The notes beneath the pieces were generated by a model that was not told the DNA's origin, ran no database searches, and saw nothing but the letters and a program-made list of their open reading frames with translations. Below are positions 14,130 to 20,529 of a stretch of 20,529 nt of DNA, one piece after another; positions within the stretch are counted from its first letter, which is position 1, and the number at the start of each line of letters is the position of its first letter. Position numbers and translations under genes: made by a program. Origin of the DNA: an uncultured cyanobacterium (GTDB taxonomy: Bacteria; Cyanobacteriota; Cyanobacteriia; PCC-6307; Cyanobiaceae); NCBI GenBank assembly GCA_903862155.1, contig CAIOXF010000049.1, positions 1-20,529 of the forward strand, written 5' to 3'.

Positions 14130-14951
14130 GTGAGCCACCTGAGCGCCAACCGTTCCAGCTCGAACCGATCCGGCTCCAACCATTCCAGTTCCAGCGGTGA
14201 TCGCCCCCTGCTGGTGGCCCTCCATGGCTGGCTGCTGGCCGGCCGCCTCTGGGATCCATTGGTGGAGCAGCTGGGGCCCCGCTGGCAGGTGTGGGCGCCG
14301 GATCTGCCGGGCTTCGGGGAGCGGCCCAGGCCACGCCAGCTCCAGCCCAGCCTGGTGAGCTACGGCCGCTGGCTGGCCGACACCCTGAACACTGAGCATC
14401 CGGGCCGGGAGATCGTGCTGATCGGCCATTCCCTCGGGGGCAGCGTGGCCCTGCATGCCGCACCGCACCTGGGCTCGCGTCTTCGGGGCATGGTGCAGGT
14501 GGCCGCCGGAGGCGGCGTGTATCAACCCAAGGCCTTCGCCCAGGTGCGCCGAGGCGGTGCCCTGTTCCTGCGCTGGCGGCCCGGCTGGCTGGCCCAGCTG
14601 CCCGCCGCCAATGCCATCCGCAGCCCCCTGGCCGCCGACCTGCGGGCAGCGCGGGGCCTGCTGGCCTGCAGCACCAACCGCGGGGCCGTGCGCCAGATCC
14701 CCGGCCTCACCGCCCAGCTGCAGGCGCCGAGCCTGTGGATCGCCGGCAGCAACGACCAGGTGATGGCCGAGCGCTACGTGCGTCACCTGGCGGGCTATGC
14801 GCCCCAGCACCGGCTGGCCCGGCTGGAGGGGGCGGGCCATCTGCCCATGCGCCAGATGCCTGAGCGGCTGGCGGCCGTGATTGAAGGCTGGCTTCAGGAG
14901 GTTGTGCTCAGTCCGCCCGTGGCTCAGAGGGCTGCGAGTCCGCGCTCCTGA
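14130..14951 (+). CDS. Alpha/beta-fold hydrolase
   Basis: A 273-residue alpha/beta hydrolase with the triad S101 (GHSLGG), D209 (SNDQV) and H237 (GAGHLPM). PLLVALHGWLLAG supplies the oxyanion-hole region and WAPDLPGFGERP follows. It probably hydrolyses an ester or amide, but nothing identifies the substrate. The start is a GTG preceded by a G-run at 14115-14121; GTG 14112 is an alternative, and no ATG lies near the fold's start. Residues 7-21 are an odd Asn/Ser/Arg-rich stretch encoded by three 15-base tandem repeats. The 3' end overlaps the convergent ABC transporter gene by 28 bases. Confidence 0.86.
   Translation: MSHLSANRSSSNRSGSNHSSSSGDRPLLVALHGWLLAGRLWDPLVEQLGPRWQVWAPDLPGFGERPRPRQLQPSLVSYGRWLADTLNTEHPGREIVLIGHSLGGSVALHAAPHLGSRLRGMVQVAAGGGVYQPKAFAQVRRGGALFLRWRPGWLAQLPAANAIRSPLAADLRAARGLLACSTNRGAVRQIPGLTAQLQAPSLWIAGSNDQVMAERYVRHLAGYAPQHRLARLEGAGHLPMRQMPERLAAVIEGWLQEVVLSPPVAQRAASPRS
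14148..14192 (+). repeat. Three 15-bp tandem repeats at the hydrolase N-terminus
   Basis: Three imperfect 15-base units (AACCGTTCCAGCTCG, AACCGATCCGGCTCC, AACCATTCCAGTTCC) encode NRSSS, NRSGS and NHSSS. The unit length keeps the reading frame. They lie between the GTG start and the first strand of the hydrolase fold, and also in the divergent region upstream of the GNAT gene, so they could be a disordered tail, a slippage product or a regulatory stretch. Confidence 0.7.
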
Positions 14952-16714
14952 AGCTCGGCCAGCTGGGCGTAGAGCCCCCCGGAGGCCCGCAGCTGGCGGT
15001 GGTTGCCCTCCTCGATCAGTCGGCCGCGTTTGAGCACCAGGATCCGGTCGGCGGCCTCCACCGTGGCCAGGCGGTGGGCGATCACGATGGCGGTGCGCTG
15101 CTGCAGCAGCTTGTCGAGGTCGCGCTGGAGGGTGGCCTCGGTGGAGGGGTCCATGAAGGCGGTGGCCTCATCCATCACCAGCACCGAGGGATTGCGGATC
15201 GCCACCCGCGCCACCGAGAGCAGCTGGCGCTCGCCGGAGGAGAGGTTGCCGCCGCGCTCGCGCAGTTCAGTGGCCAGGCCATCGGGCAAGCGGCCCAGCA
15301 GCGGCGCCAACCCCAGCTCACCGCAGATGCGGCGCAGCTCATCACTGGAGATGTCGGCATCGAGGCGCAGGTTGTCGGCCACGTTGCCGCTGAACAGGAA
15401 CGTGTCTTGGAGCACCACCCCGAGCCGCTGGCGCAGGGTGGCGATCGGCAGCTCACGGATATCCACCCCATCCAGCAGGATCCGGCCCTGCTGAGGCTCA
15501 TACAACCGGCACAACAGCCGGATCACGGTGGTTTTACCGGAGCCGGTGGGGCCCACGATCGCCACGTGTTCACCGGGGGCGATGCGGAAGTTGAGGTTGG
15601 AGAGGATCGGCTCGTCGTCGCGGTAAGCGAACGACACGTTGTCGAACACCACCTCGGCCGCCACTGGGGCCGCAGGGGCGCAGGGCACGCGGAAGCCCGC
15701 CGAGGACTGATCTTGGATCTCAATCGGCTCCTCCAAGAGTTCGCCGATCCGCTCCACGGCCGTGAGCCCTCCTTGGATCTGGGTGAAGCGCTCCGCCAGC
15801 TGGCGCAGGGGATCGAACAGGCGCTGGGAATAAAGGATGAACGTGGTGAGCGTGCCCAGGCCCATGGCGCCGGTGGTCACCATCCAACCGCCCAGGGCCA
15901 GCACCACCGCCACGGCGCTCAGGGCCACCCACTCGATGAAGGCCGATATGGCACTGTCGTACAGGATCGTGCCGTTCACCGAGCGCTTGTAGGCGGCGGT
16001 GGTCACGGCGAATCGGGCGCTGTTCACCGCCTCGCGGCGGAACATTTGCACCACCTCCAAGCCCTGGAGGTTTTCCTGCAGGTCGGCGTTGAGCTGGCCC
16101 AGCTCCTCCCGCACCCGGTAATTGGCCTTGCGGTAGCGGCCCTGCAGCCAGAGGATCCCGAGGGTCACGGGCACCTGGGCCGCCATCAGCAGCACCCCCA
16201 GTCGCCACTCGATCGAGATCATCGTGATCGCGATCACCACCAGGGTCACCAGGTCGGCCAGCACGCCCACGGCGCCACTGCCGAACACCTCGGCCAGGGC
16301 ATCCACATCGCTGGTGAGGCGGGTGAGGAGCTTGCCCACCGGCGTGCGGTCGTGGAAGCGCAGCGACAGCGCCATCGCATGGGCGAAGAGGTCGTTGCGG
16401 ATGCGGGCGGTGAGGCGCTGGCCTACCGCCTGCACGTTGAAGGTTTGGATGCCCTGCAGCCCCAGGCGAGTGAGCACGGCCACCAGCAGTAGCAGCACGA
16501 TCAGCCGCAGGGCCTGGGGCACCGGCAGCCCCTGCAGCCAGGGCAGGGTGGGCTCGCCGCGCAGGGCGGAAATCGCCTGGCCCACCAGCAGCGGCTGCAC
16601 GGCGGCGGCGAAGGCCACCGGGATGAGCAGCACCAGGGTGAGGGTGAGGCGGCGACGGTCGCGGCCCAGATAGGGCAGCAGGCGCAGCAGCCGCTCGCGG
16701 TCGCGGCGGGCCAT
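14924..16714 (-). CDS. ABC exporter, fused permease and ATPase (MsbA/MDR-like half transporter)
   Basis: A 596-residue type I ABC exporter. Residues ~1-330 form the six-helix transmembrane domain (early hydrophobic helix LTLVLLIPVAFAAAVQPLLV; LSLRFHDRTPVGKLLTRLTSDVDAL is the classic exporter coupling segment). The ATPase has Walker A GPTGSGKTT (388-396), the LSSGERQLLSVARVAI signature, Walker B VLVMDEATAFMD and an H-loop IVIAHRLAT. The aspartate-to-alanine signature TAFMDPSTE still has the catalytic glutamate. It should act as a dimer; no second half-transporter is adjacent. Its ATG overlaps the hisG stop by one base (same strand), so it is probably expressed with hisG. The substrate is unknown (lipid or drug type by family). 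Confidence 0.92.
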   Translation of the reverse strand: MARRDRERLLRLLPYLGRDRRRLTLTLVLLIPVAFAAAVQPLLVGQAISALRGEPTLPWLQGLPVPQALRLIVLLLLVAVLTRLGLQGIQTFNVQAVGQRLTARIRNDLFAHAMALSLRFHDRTPVGKLLTRLTSDVDALAEVFGSGAVGVLADLVTLVVIAITMISIEWRLGVLLMAAQVPVTLGILWLQGRYRKANYRVREELGQLNADLQENLQGLEVVQMFRREAVNSARFAVTTAAYKRSVNGTILYDSAISAFIEWVALSAVAVVLALGGWMVTTGAMGLGTLTTFILYSQRLFDPLRQLAERFTQIQGGLTAVERIGELLEEPIEIQDQSSAGFRVPCAPAAPVAAEVVFDNVSFAYRDDEPILSNLNFRIAPGEHVAIVGPTGSGKTTVIRLLCRLYEPQQGRILLDGVDIRELPIATLRQRLGVVLQDTFLFSGNVADNLRLDADISSDELRRICGELGLAPLLGRLPDGLATELRERGGNLSSGERQLLSVARVAIRNPSVLVMDEATAFMDPSTEATLQRDLDKLLQQRTAIVIAHRLATVEAADRILVLKRGRLIEEGNHRQLRASGGLYAQLAELQERGLAAL

Positions 16715-17370
16715 CAGGCCGCCACCAGGGCGGGTTCAGCGGCGGCGATGCGATCGACGATCGCCTGCAGCGGCCCGTCGTCGAGGCGGAGGGCCAGGGG
16801 ATGGCCGATCAGGCGGGCCGTGCTGTGGAACAGATCTTCGATGGCCACCAGGCCGTTCTCCTGGAGGGTGCGGCCCGTAGCCACCAGATCCACGATCGCC
16901 TCGCTCATGCCGGTGATCGGGCCCAGCTCCACCGAACCGGCCAGGTGGATCAGCTCCACCGGCAGATCGAGCTGCTGGAAGAACGCCTCGGCGCTGCGGG
17001 TGAACTTGCTGGCCACGCGGCAATGGGGGGGAAGGTCGGCGGCACGGCGATAGCCGCTGGTGGCCTTCACCGCCACGCTCATCCGGCAGCCACCGAAGCC
17101 CAGATCCACCAATTGGGCCACCGGCAACTGGGCCTCCTGCAGCACGTCAAAACCCACCACGCCGAGCTGGGCCTGGCCATAGGCCACGTACACCGGCACA
17201 TCCGCGTTGCGCACCAGCAGCGCCCGGGCGCGGCCGCAGGCGCTGGGCACCATCAACAGGCGGTTGCCCGACTCCAGCACCGCCGAAAAATCGAGCCCAG
17301 CAGCGGCGAAACGCTTCACCGAATCTTTGAGCAGGGCGCCCTTGGCCAGGGCCACGGTGATCATGGACAT
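16714..17370 (-). CDS. hisG: ATP phosphoribosyltransferase, short form HisG
   Basis: A 218-residue HisG that catalyses the first step of histidine synthesis, joining ATP and PRPP. It is the short form, lacking the C-terminal regulatory domain, so it needs the HisRS-like partner HisZ, which is not in this window. Landmarks are ITVALAKGALLKDSV at the start, the NADVPVYVAYGQAQLGVVG loop, and GSVELGPITGMSEAIVDLV.TGRTLQ.NGL, which holds the PRPP-binding segment. ATG 17370 is used; M3 at 17364 is an alternative. It is divergent from gloB with only 29 bases between them, and its stop overlaps the ABC exporter start. Confidence 0.95.
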   Translation of the reverse strand: MSMITVALAKGALLKDSVKRFAAAGLDFSAVLESGNRLLMVPSACGRARALLVRNADVPVYVAYGQAQLGVVGFDVLQEAQLPVAQLVDLGFGGCRMSVAVKATSGYRRAADLPPHCRVASKFTRSAEAFFQQLDLPVELIHLAGSVELGPITGMSEAIVDLVATGRTLQENGLVAIEDLFHSTARLIGHPLALRLDDGPLQAIVDRIAAAEPALVAA

Positions 17371-17399
17371 CGCCTCAGGCCGCCGAGCGGACTTTAACG

Positions 17400-18167
17400 A
17401 TGCACCCCATGGGCGAAGACTGGCAGGTGTGGCTGGTGCCGGCCCTCAGCGACAACGTGGTGCCGGTGCTGCAGCGGGGGCACCAGGCGGTGGTGGTGGA
17501 CCCCGCGGAAGCCGCGCCCGTGGCCCGGGCCCTGGAGCAGAAAGGGCTGGAGCTGATGGCGATCCTGCACACCCACCACCACCACGACCACATCGGCGGC
17601 ACGCCGGGTCTGCTGCAGCGCTGGCCCGCCGCCCAGGTGATCGCTGCCGCCAGCGACCGGGCCCGAATTCCGCTGCAGACCCGGGGCGTGGCCGATGGCG
17701 AGCAGTTCACGCTGCTGGGGCGCACGGTGGAGGTGCTGGCGGTGCCAGGGCATACGGCCCACCACATCGCCTTTCATCTGCCCGCCAGCGGCGAGGAGCC
17801 CGGTGAACTGTTCTGCGGCGACACCCTGTTCGCCGGGGGCTGCGGCCGGCTGTTCGAGGGCACACCAGAGCAAATGCACCACTCCCTGGGGCGCTTTGCA
17901 GCGCTGACCCCAGACACCCGGGTGTGGTGCGCCCATGAGTACACCGAGGGCAACCTGCGCTGGGCCCATGCCCTGGTGGAGCCGGATCATCCGGCAGCCG
18001 CAGCGATGCAGCAGCGACTGGGTGAGGTGGAAGAGATCCGCCGCAGCGGCGGCTTCACCATCCCGAGCACGATCGGCCAGGAGCTGGCCACGAACCTGTT
18101 TCTGCGGGCGCAATCGCCTCAGGAGCTGGGCACCCTGCGCCGCCACAAAGACAGTTGGCGCGGCTGA
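17400..18167 (+). CDS. gloB: Hydroxyacylglutathione hydrolase (glyoxalase II)
   Basis: A 255-residue metallo-beta-lactamase-fold hydrolase that releases lactate and glutathione from S-lactoylglutathione in methylglyoxal detoxification. Metal ligands are all present: H59, H61, D63 and H64 (THHHHDH), H118 (PGHTAHH), D141 (CGDTLFAGGCGRLFEG) and H179 (CAHEYT). The GGCGR.FEG and C-terminal substrate-binding regions support GloB rather than a generic MBL protein. Length is typical. The ATG lies 29 bases from the divergent hisG start, with no clear Shine-Dalgarno sequence. Confidence 0.94.
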   Translation: MHPMGEDWQVWLVPALSDNVVPVLQRGHQAVVVDPAEAAPVARALEQKGLELMAILHTHHHHDHIGGTPGLLQRWPAAQVIAAASDRARIPLQTRGVADGEQFTLLGRTVEVLAVPGHTAHHIAFHLPASGEEPGELFCGDTLFAGGCGRLFEGTPEQMHHSLGRFAALTPDTRVWCAHEYTEGNLRWAHALVEPDHPAAAAMQQRLGEVEEIRRSGGFTIPSTIGQELATNLFLRAQSPQELGTLRRHKDSWRG

Positions 18168-18183
18168 GCGCGCCTGGCCTGGA

Positions 18184-19212
18184 TCAGATGGCCACCAGCG
18201 CCATGCGCTGGGGAAACAGGCGTGCCCTGGCACCGGGCTCCAACACCAAACGGCAACGCTGGCCCCGCCCGTAATTGCAGGCGAGCGGCAGCCGCAACCG
18301 GAGCCGCAGCCCGCCCAGCTGCACCTGATAGATCCACTCGCGGCCGAAATACTCGCGGCCGATCACCCAGGCTTCGCCGGCGTCGTCGGGGATCAGGGTG
18401 ATCGCATCGGGCGTCACCATCACCTCCGGCTCCGCCACGGGCTGGATCAGGGGCCGCTCCGGCCGCAGCACCCCCAGGGAGGTATGCACCAGCCCGTCTC
18501 GCACGGTGGCGGCAAGCAGATTGCCCTGCAGCACAAACCGGCCCACGAAGGCCGTGGCTGGATCCTCCACTAACTCCTGGGGGCTGGCGCATTGGTGCAG
18601 CACGCCGTCGCGCAGCACGGCCACCCGATCGCAGATGGCCAGCGCCTCCTCCGGATCGTGGGTCACGATCACGCCACTGGCGCCGCAGCGGGCCAGCACC
18701 TCGGGCAGCTCACTGCGCAGGTGCAGCCGCACCTCCACATCGAGGTTGGAAAACGGTTCATCCAGCAGCACCACCGCCGGCCCAGGGGCCAGGGCGCGGG
18801 CCAGGGCGAGCCGTTGGCGCTGACCACCGGAGAGCTCGTGCGGATAACGCCGCTCCAAGCCCTTCAACCCCAGCAGCTCCAGCAGCCAGGCCACCCGGGT
18901 GGTGTCGGCGCCGCGCCGCAACCCGAAGCAGGCGTTGCGCCAGGCATCGAGGTGGGGGAACAAGGCGTAGTCCTGAAACACCATGCCCACCCCGCGCCGC
19001 TCGGGCTCCAGCCAGCGGCCATCACTTGCCACCTCACGCCCGTCCAGCCGCACCGCGCCGCGCTCGGGGCGCTCAAAGCCGGCAATCAGGCGCAGCAGGG
19101 TGGTTTTGCCGCAGCCCGAGGGCCCCAGCAACCCCACCAGCTCACCAGGCCTCAAGCTCAGATCAATGCCGCGCAGGGTGGGCGCCGCGGCGCCGGGGTA
19201 GCGGTGCCACAC
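18184..19212 (-). CDS. ABC transporter ATP-binding protein, FbpC/FutC-like (iron or similar importer)
   Basis: A 342-residue importer ATPase. Walker A is GPSGCGKTT (30-38), the Q-loop is MVFQDYALFPHLDAWRN, the signature LSGGQRQRLALARAL, Walker B VVLLDEPFSNLD and the H-loop VIVTHDPEEAL. A C-terminal TOBE-like regulatory domain (~240-342) places it with the CysA/PotA/FbpC group; the pattern is closest to ferric-iron FbpC/FutC proteins. The start is a GTG that cuts the expected first beta-strand: in-frame codons upstream read GLAGVW, as the family would, back to a stop at 19315-19317, but without ATG, GTG or TTG. No permease or binding protein is nearby, so the substrate remains inferred. Confidence 0.88.
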   Translation of the reverse strand: MWHRYPGAAAPTLRGIDLSLRPGELVGLLGPSGCGKTTLLRLIAGFERPERGAVRLDGREVASDGRWLEPERRGVGMVFQDYALFPHLDAWRNACFGLRRGADTTRVAWLLELLGLKGLERRYPHELSGGQRQRLALARALAPGPAVVLLDEPFSNLDVEVRLHLRSELPEVLARCGASGVIVTHDPEEALAICDRVAVLRDGVLHQCASPQELVEDPATAFVGRFVLQGNLLAATVRDGLVHTSLGVLRPERPLIQPVAEPEVMVTPDAITLIPDDAGEAWVIGREYFGREWIYQVQLGGLRLRLRLPLACNYGRGQRCRLVLEPGARARLFPQRMALVAI

Positions 19213-19347
19213 CCCGGCGAGCCCTACCGGCTCTTGCTCGGCAGGGGTGGTGACGACAGGGGAGGAAACGTCGATGGCGGCAACGATGGTTGGCCTGGCC
19301 AGAAAGCCATAAGCTCAGCGCCCCATCCTTACCCGCCCGCGCCAGGA

Positions 19348-19749
19348 ATGAGCAGCACCTCCGTCCCCCAGGCCGTGGTCACCAACCAGGCCCCTGCTCC
19401 GGTGGGGCCCTACAACCAGGCGGTGAAGGCCGGCGGCATGCTGTTTTGCTCCGGCCAGATCGCCCTTGATCCGGCCTCTGGCGAGATGGTGGGCGGGGGC
19501 GATGTGGAAGCTGAAACCCGCCAGGTGCTGGCCAACCTCAAGGCGGTGCTGACTGAGGCCGGCTGCACACCCCAGCAGGTGGTGCGCACCACCGTGTTCC
19601 TGGCGGATCTGGGCGACTTTGCTCGCGTCAACGCGATCTACGCCGAAACCTTCGGCGAGGGCGTGTCCCCGGCGCGGGCCTGCGTGGAAGTGGCCGCCCT
19701 GCCCAAGGGAGCCCGGGTGGAGATCGACTGCATCGCCCTGCTGGGCTAG
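19348..19749 (+). CDS. ridA: RidA-family reactive imine/enamine deaminase
   Basis: A 133-residue YjgF/YER057c/UK114 (RidA) protein. RidA hydrolyses reactive 2-aminoacrylate and related enamines formed by PLP enzymes. Family landmarks: APVGPYNQAVKAGGMLFCSGQI near the start, the VVRTTVFLADLGDF region, the SPARACVEV arginine that binds the substrate carboxylate, and the terminal LPKGARVEIDCIA glutamate. The ATG at 19348 gives the family length; the frame is open far upstream, but only antisense to the ABC ATPase gene. Its TAG stop shares a CTAG palindrome with the stop of the convergent small ORF. Confidence 0.95.
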   Translation: MSSTSVPQAVVTNQAPAPVGPYNQAVKAGGMLFCSGQIALDPASGEMVGGGDVEAETRQVLANLKAVLTEAGCTPQQVVRTTVFLADLGDFARVNAIYAETFGEGVSPARACVEVAALPKGARVEIDCIALLG

Positions 19750-19934
19750 GCGGGATCGAGGGAGCAGTCCATCAGGCCGGAGGCCTGCTCATCCACGGCA
19801 CTGAGGCGCACGAGGATCGCCTGGAGGTCGAGCGGGGAGAGCTCACCGTCGTCGCCCCACTTCATGCAGGAGCGCCCCAGACAGCCGTTGCCGTCGGCAG
19901 CTCCCGCCATCGATCCGAGGGATTCAGCAGACAT
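19746..19934 (-). CDS. Small cysteine-containing protein of unknown function
   Basis: An ORF of 62 residues (67 if ATG 19949 is used). I do not recognise a named family. The features look protein-like: a GNGCLGRSCMKWGDDGELSPLDLQAILVRLSA core, with two cysteines four residues apart (C-LGRS-C), an acidic turn and a predicted amphipathic helix, then a C-terminal MDCSLDPA. The inner ATG has a G-run about nine bases upstream, which could serve as a ribosome site. It is convergent with ridA and shares its stop palindrome. It could be a small metal- or disulfide-binding protein; function unknown. Confidence 0.55.
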   Translation of the reverse strand: MSAESLGSMAGAADGNGCLGRSCMKWGDDGELSPLDLQAILVRLSAVDEQASGLMDCSLDPA

Positions 19935-20016
19935 GGCAACAACCCCCATGTGTTGAAACCCACACTAATCACCGATCCCCCGGGCGTCCACGGCCGGGCC
20001 TTAAGCTCCATGGCAC

Positions 20017-20090
20017 CGGGGTGTAGCGCAGTTTGGTAGCGCGCCTGCTTTGGGAGCAGGATGTCGCAGGTTCGAATCCTGTCACCCCGA
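20017..20090 (+). tRNA. tRNA-Pro (anticodon UGG)
   Basis: A 74-base tRNA. The acceptor CGGGGTG pairs with CACCCCG, followed by discriminator A; CCA is not encoded. The anticodon stem is CCTGC/GCAGG around the loop TTTGGGA, with anticodon TGG at 20051-20053. The T arm is GCAGG TTCGAAT CCTGT (near-perfect stem, canonical TTCGAAT loop). All four arms fold, and UGG reads CCA/CCG/CCU proline codons. Confidence 0.97.
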
Positions 20091-20388
20091 TTCGGGTCTC
20101 GCCGGCTCCAGACCAAGAGACGCACGGAAGCGCGAGATCGAGCGCAGTTTCGATCTCATAACCACGGGGCCATGCCTCAACGATGTGGCCGCACTGCCCC
20201 CCCAAAAAACCTCAACGGGGAGGTCGCAGCCACACATGGAGAAAGAAGTATCAGGCGGATGCACGCATTTCCAGCGAAGCTGGACCAGCGTGAACTGATT
20301 GAATACAGCTCGTACGACGAATGGTGCGCGTCCAAGTCTTACGGCCTTGCTGCTGGAGCAGGCCGTCCATGGGGCCTCAAGGCCGGGA
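20091..20388. other. Gene-free stretch after tRNA-Pro
   Basis: I see no convincing gene in these ~300 bases. Open frames that cross it on the + strand start inside the tRNA and have no protein-like pattern. It is richer in A/T than the rest of the window and holds several hairpins: 20204-20224 (terminator-like, - strand), TCCAGC-GAA-GCTGGA at 20270-20284, ACGGCC..TGCT/AGCA..GGCCGT at 20341-20366 and GGCC-TCAA-GGCC at 20373-20384. Confidence 0.5.
20204..20224 (-). terminator. Likely intrinsic terminator for the right-edge minus-strand gene
   Basis: Read on the - strand, ACCTC and GAGGT form a 5-bp stem around the loop CCCGTT, followed by a run of six Ts. It lies about 165 bases downstream of the stop of the partial - strand gene. 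The T-run is the best in the window; the stem is short. Confidence 0.5.
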
Positions 20389-20529
20389 TCACACACCCAT
20401 CAACAGATCTGGGCGCACCTGACCCACCCGCGCCTCCTGACGCGCCAGTTGATAACGGTTGAAATCACAGGGATGAGCTGCGTAGCGGCTCCGAAGTTCC
20501 CGCAGGTCAAGGAGCATGGCCTGCAACAC
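20389..20529 (-). CDS. C-terminal end of an unidentified protein (partial)
   Basis: The last 46 codons of a - strand gene that continues past the right edge; the stop is TGA at 20391-20389. The protein ends LRELRSRYAAHPCDFNRYQL, then ARQEARVGQVRPDLLMGV. It looks like real coding sequence (helical, Arg/Leu-rich), but I do not recognise the family. By hand count about one third of codons end in A or T, far more than in the neighbouring genes, which suggests either weaker codon selection or foreign origin. A GTG at the edge is probably internal. Confidence 0.5.
   Translation of the reverse strand: MLQAMLLDLRELRSRYAAHPCDFNRYQLARQEARVGQVRPDLLMGV

Noticed and set aside
14044..14463. Long N-terminal extension of the GNAT frame
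   Set aside because: Most of it is antisense to the hydrolase catalytic region and is Pro/Gly/Ala-rich noise; only the last 15-20 codons before GTG 14043 look possible.
14999..16492. A ~500-codon + strand open frame across the ABC exporter gene
   Set aside because: It is antisense to a textbook ABC exporter, and its translation is His/Gln-rich and motif-free.
20061..20462. A 133-codon + strand frame starting inside tRNA-Pro
   Set aside because: It begins in the tRNA T arm, has no recognisable pattern, and overlaps the better-supported - strand gene end at 20389-20529.
20017..20529. Attachment-site duplication of the tRNA-Pro 3' end
   Set aside because: No second copy of the T-arm/acceptor sequence is visible in the remaining ~440 bases.

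Overview
The window is a very GC-rich (roughly two thirds G+C by eye), densely packed piece of an alpha-cyanobacterial chromosome, most like the Cyanobium/Synechococcus group. The main reasons are a cso-type (alpha) carboxysome operon joined to the NdhF4/NdhD4/CupB CO2-uptake genes, an acRAF and a CbbX, plus other cyanobacterial genes (Ycf52-like GNAT, short-form HisG). The genus is inferred from gene content and base composition, not from a database match.

Region 1 (1-9549, + strand) is an inorganic-carbon supercluster with almost no spacing between genes. It starts inside the csoS2 C-terminus and continues with csoSCA (shell-associated carbonic anhydrase), csoS4A and csoS4B (pentameric vertex proteins), a BMC-H shell protein with a long basic low-complexity N-terminal extension (csoS1E-like), and a bacterioferritin-like diiron protein. 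It then runs into ndhF4-ndhD4-cupB, which specify the CO2-hydrating form of NDH-1, the Rubisco assembly factor acRAF and the Rubisco activase CbbX. Together these genes take up CO2 as bicarbonate, build the compartment that turns it back to CO2, and assemble and repair the Rubisco inside. The large and small Rubisco genes and csoS1 would lie left of the window. A likely intrinsic terminator sits at the cbbX stop.

Region 2 (9578-13547) has dnaA on the - strand, divergent from a three-gene + strand group: an HtrA-like serine protease with a lipoprotein signal and two small sugar-transferase-like proteins of the TIGR04282 and TIGR04283 types, joined by overlapping start and stop codons.

Region 3 (13549-19749) alternates strands. 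It holds a Ycf52-like GNAT (-), an alpha/beta hydrolase (+), an MsbA-like ABC exporter coupled to hisG (-), gloB (+), an FbpC/FutC-like ABC ATPase (-) and ridA (+).

Region 4 (19746-20529) holds a small cysteine-containing ORF (-), a tRNA-Pro(UGG), and a gene-poor stretch with several hairpins. It ends with the 3' end of an unidentified - strand gene whose codon use is clearly more A/T-rich at third positions than its neighbours. This could be the edge of a tRNA-associated variable region.

The points most worth a second look are the acid-free, arginine-rich extension of the CsoS1E-like shell protein, the heme-capable ferritin embedded in the carboxysome operon, start-codon anomalies in the FbpC-like and GNAT genes, 15-bp tandem repeats at the hydrolase N-terminus, and the compositional change after the tRNA. 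I saw no CRISPR array, insertion sequence or rRNA gene.
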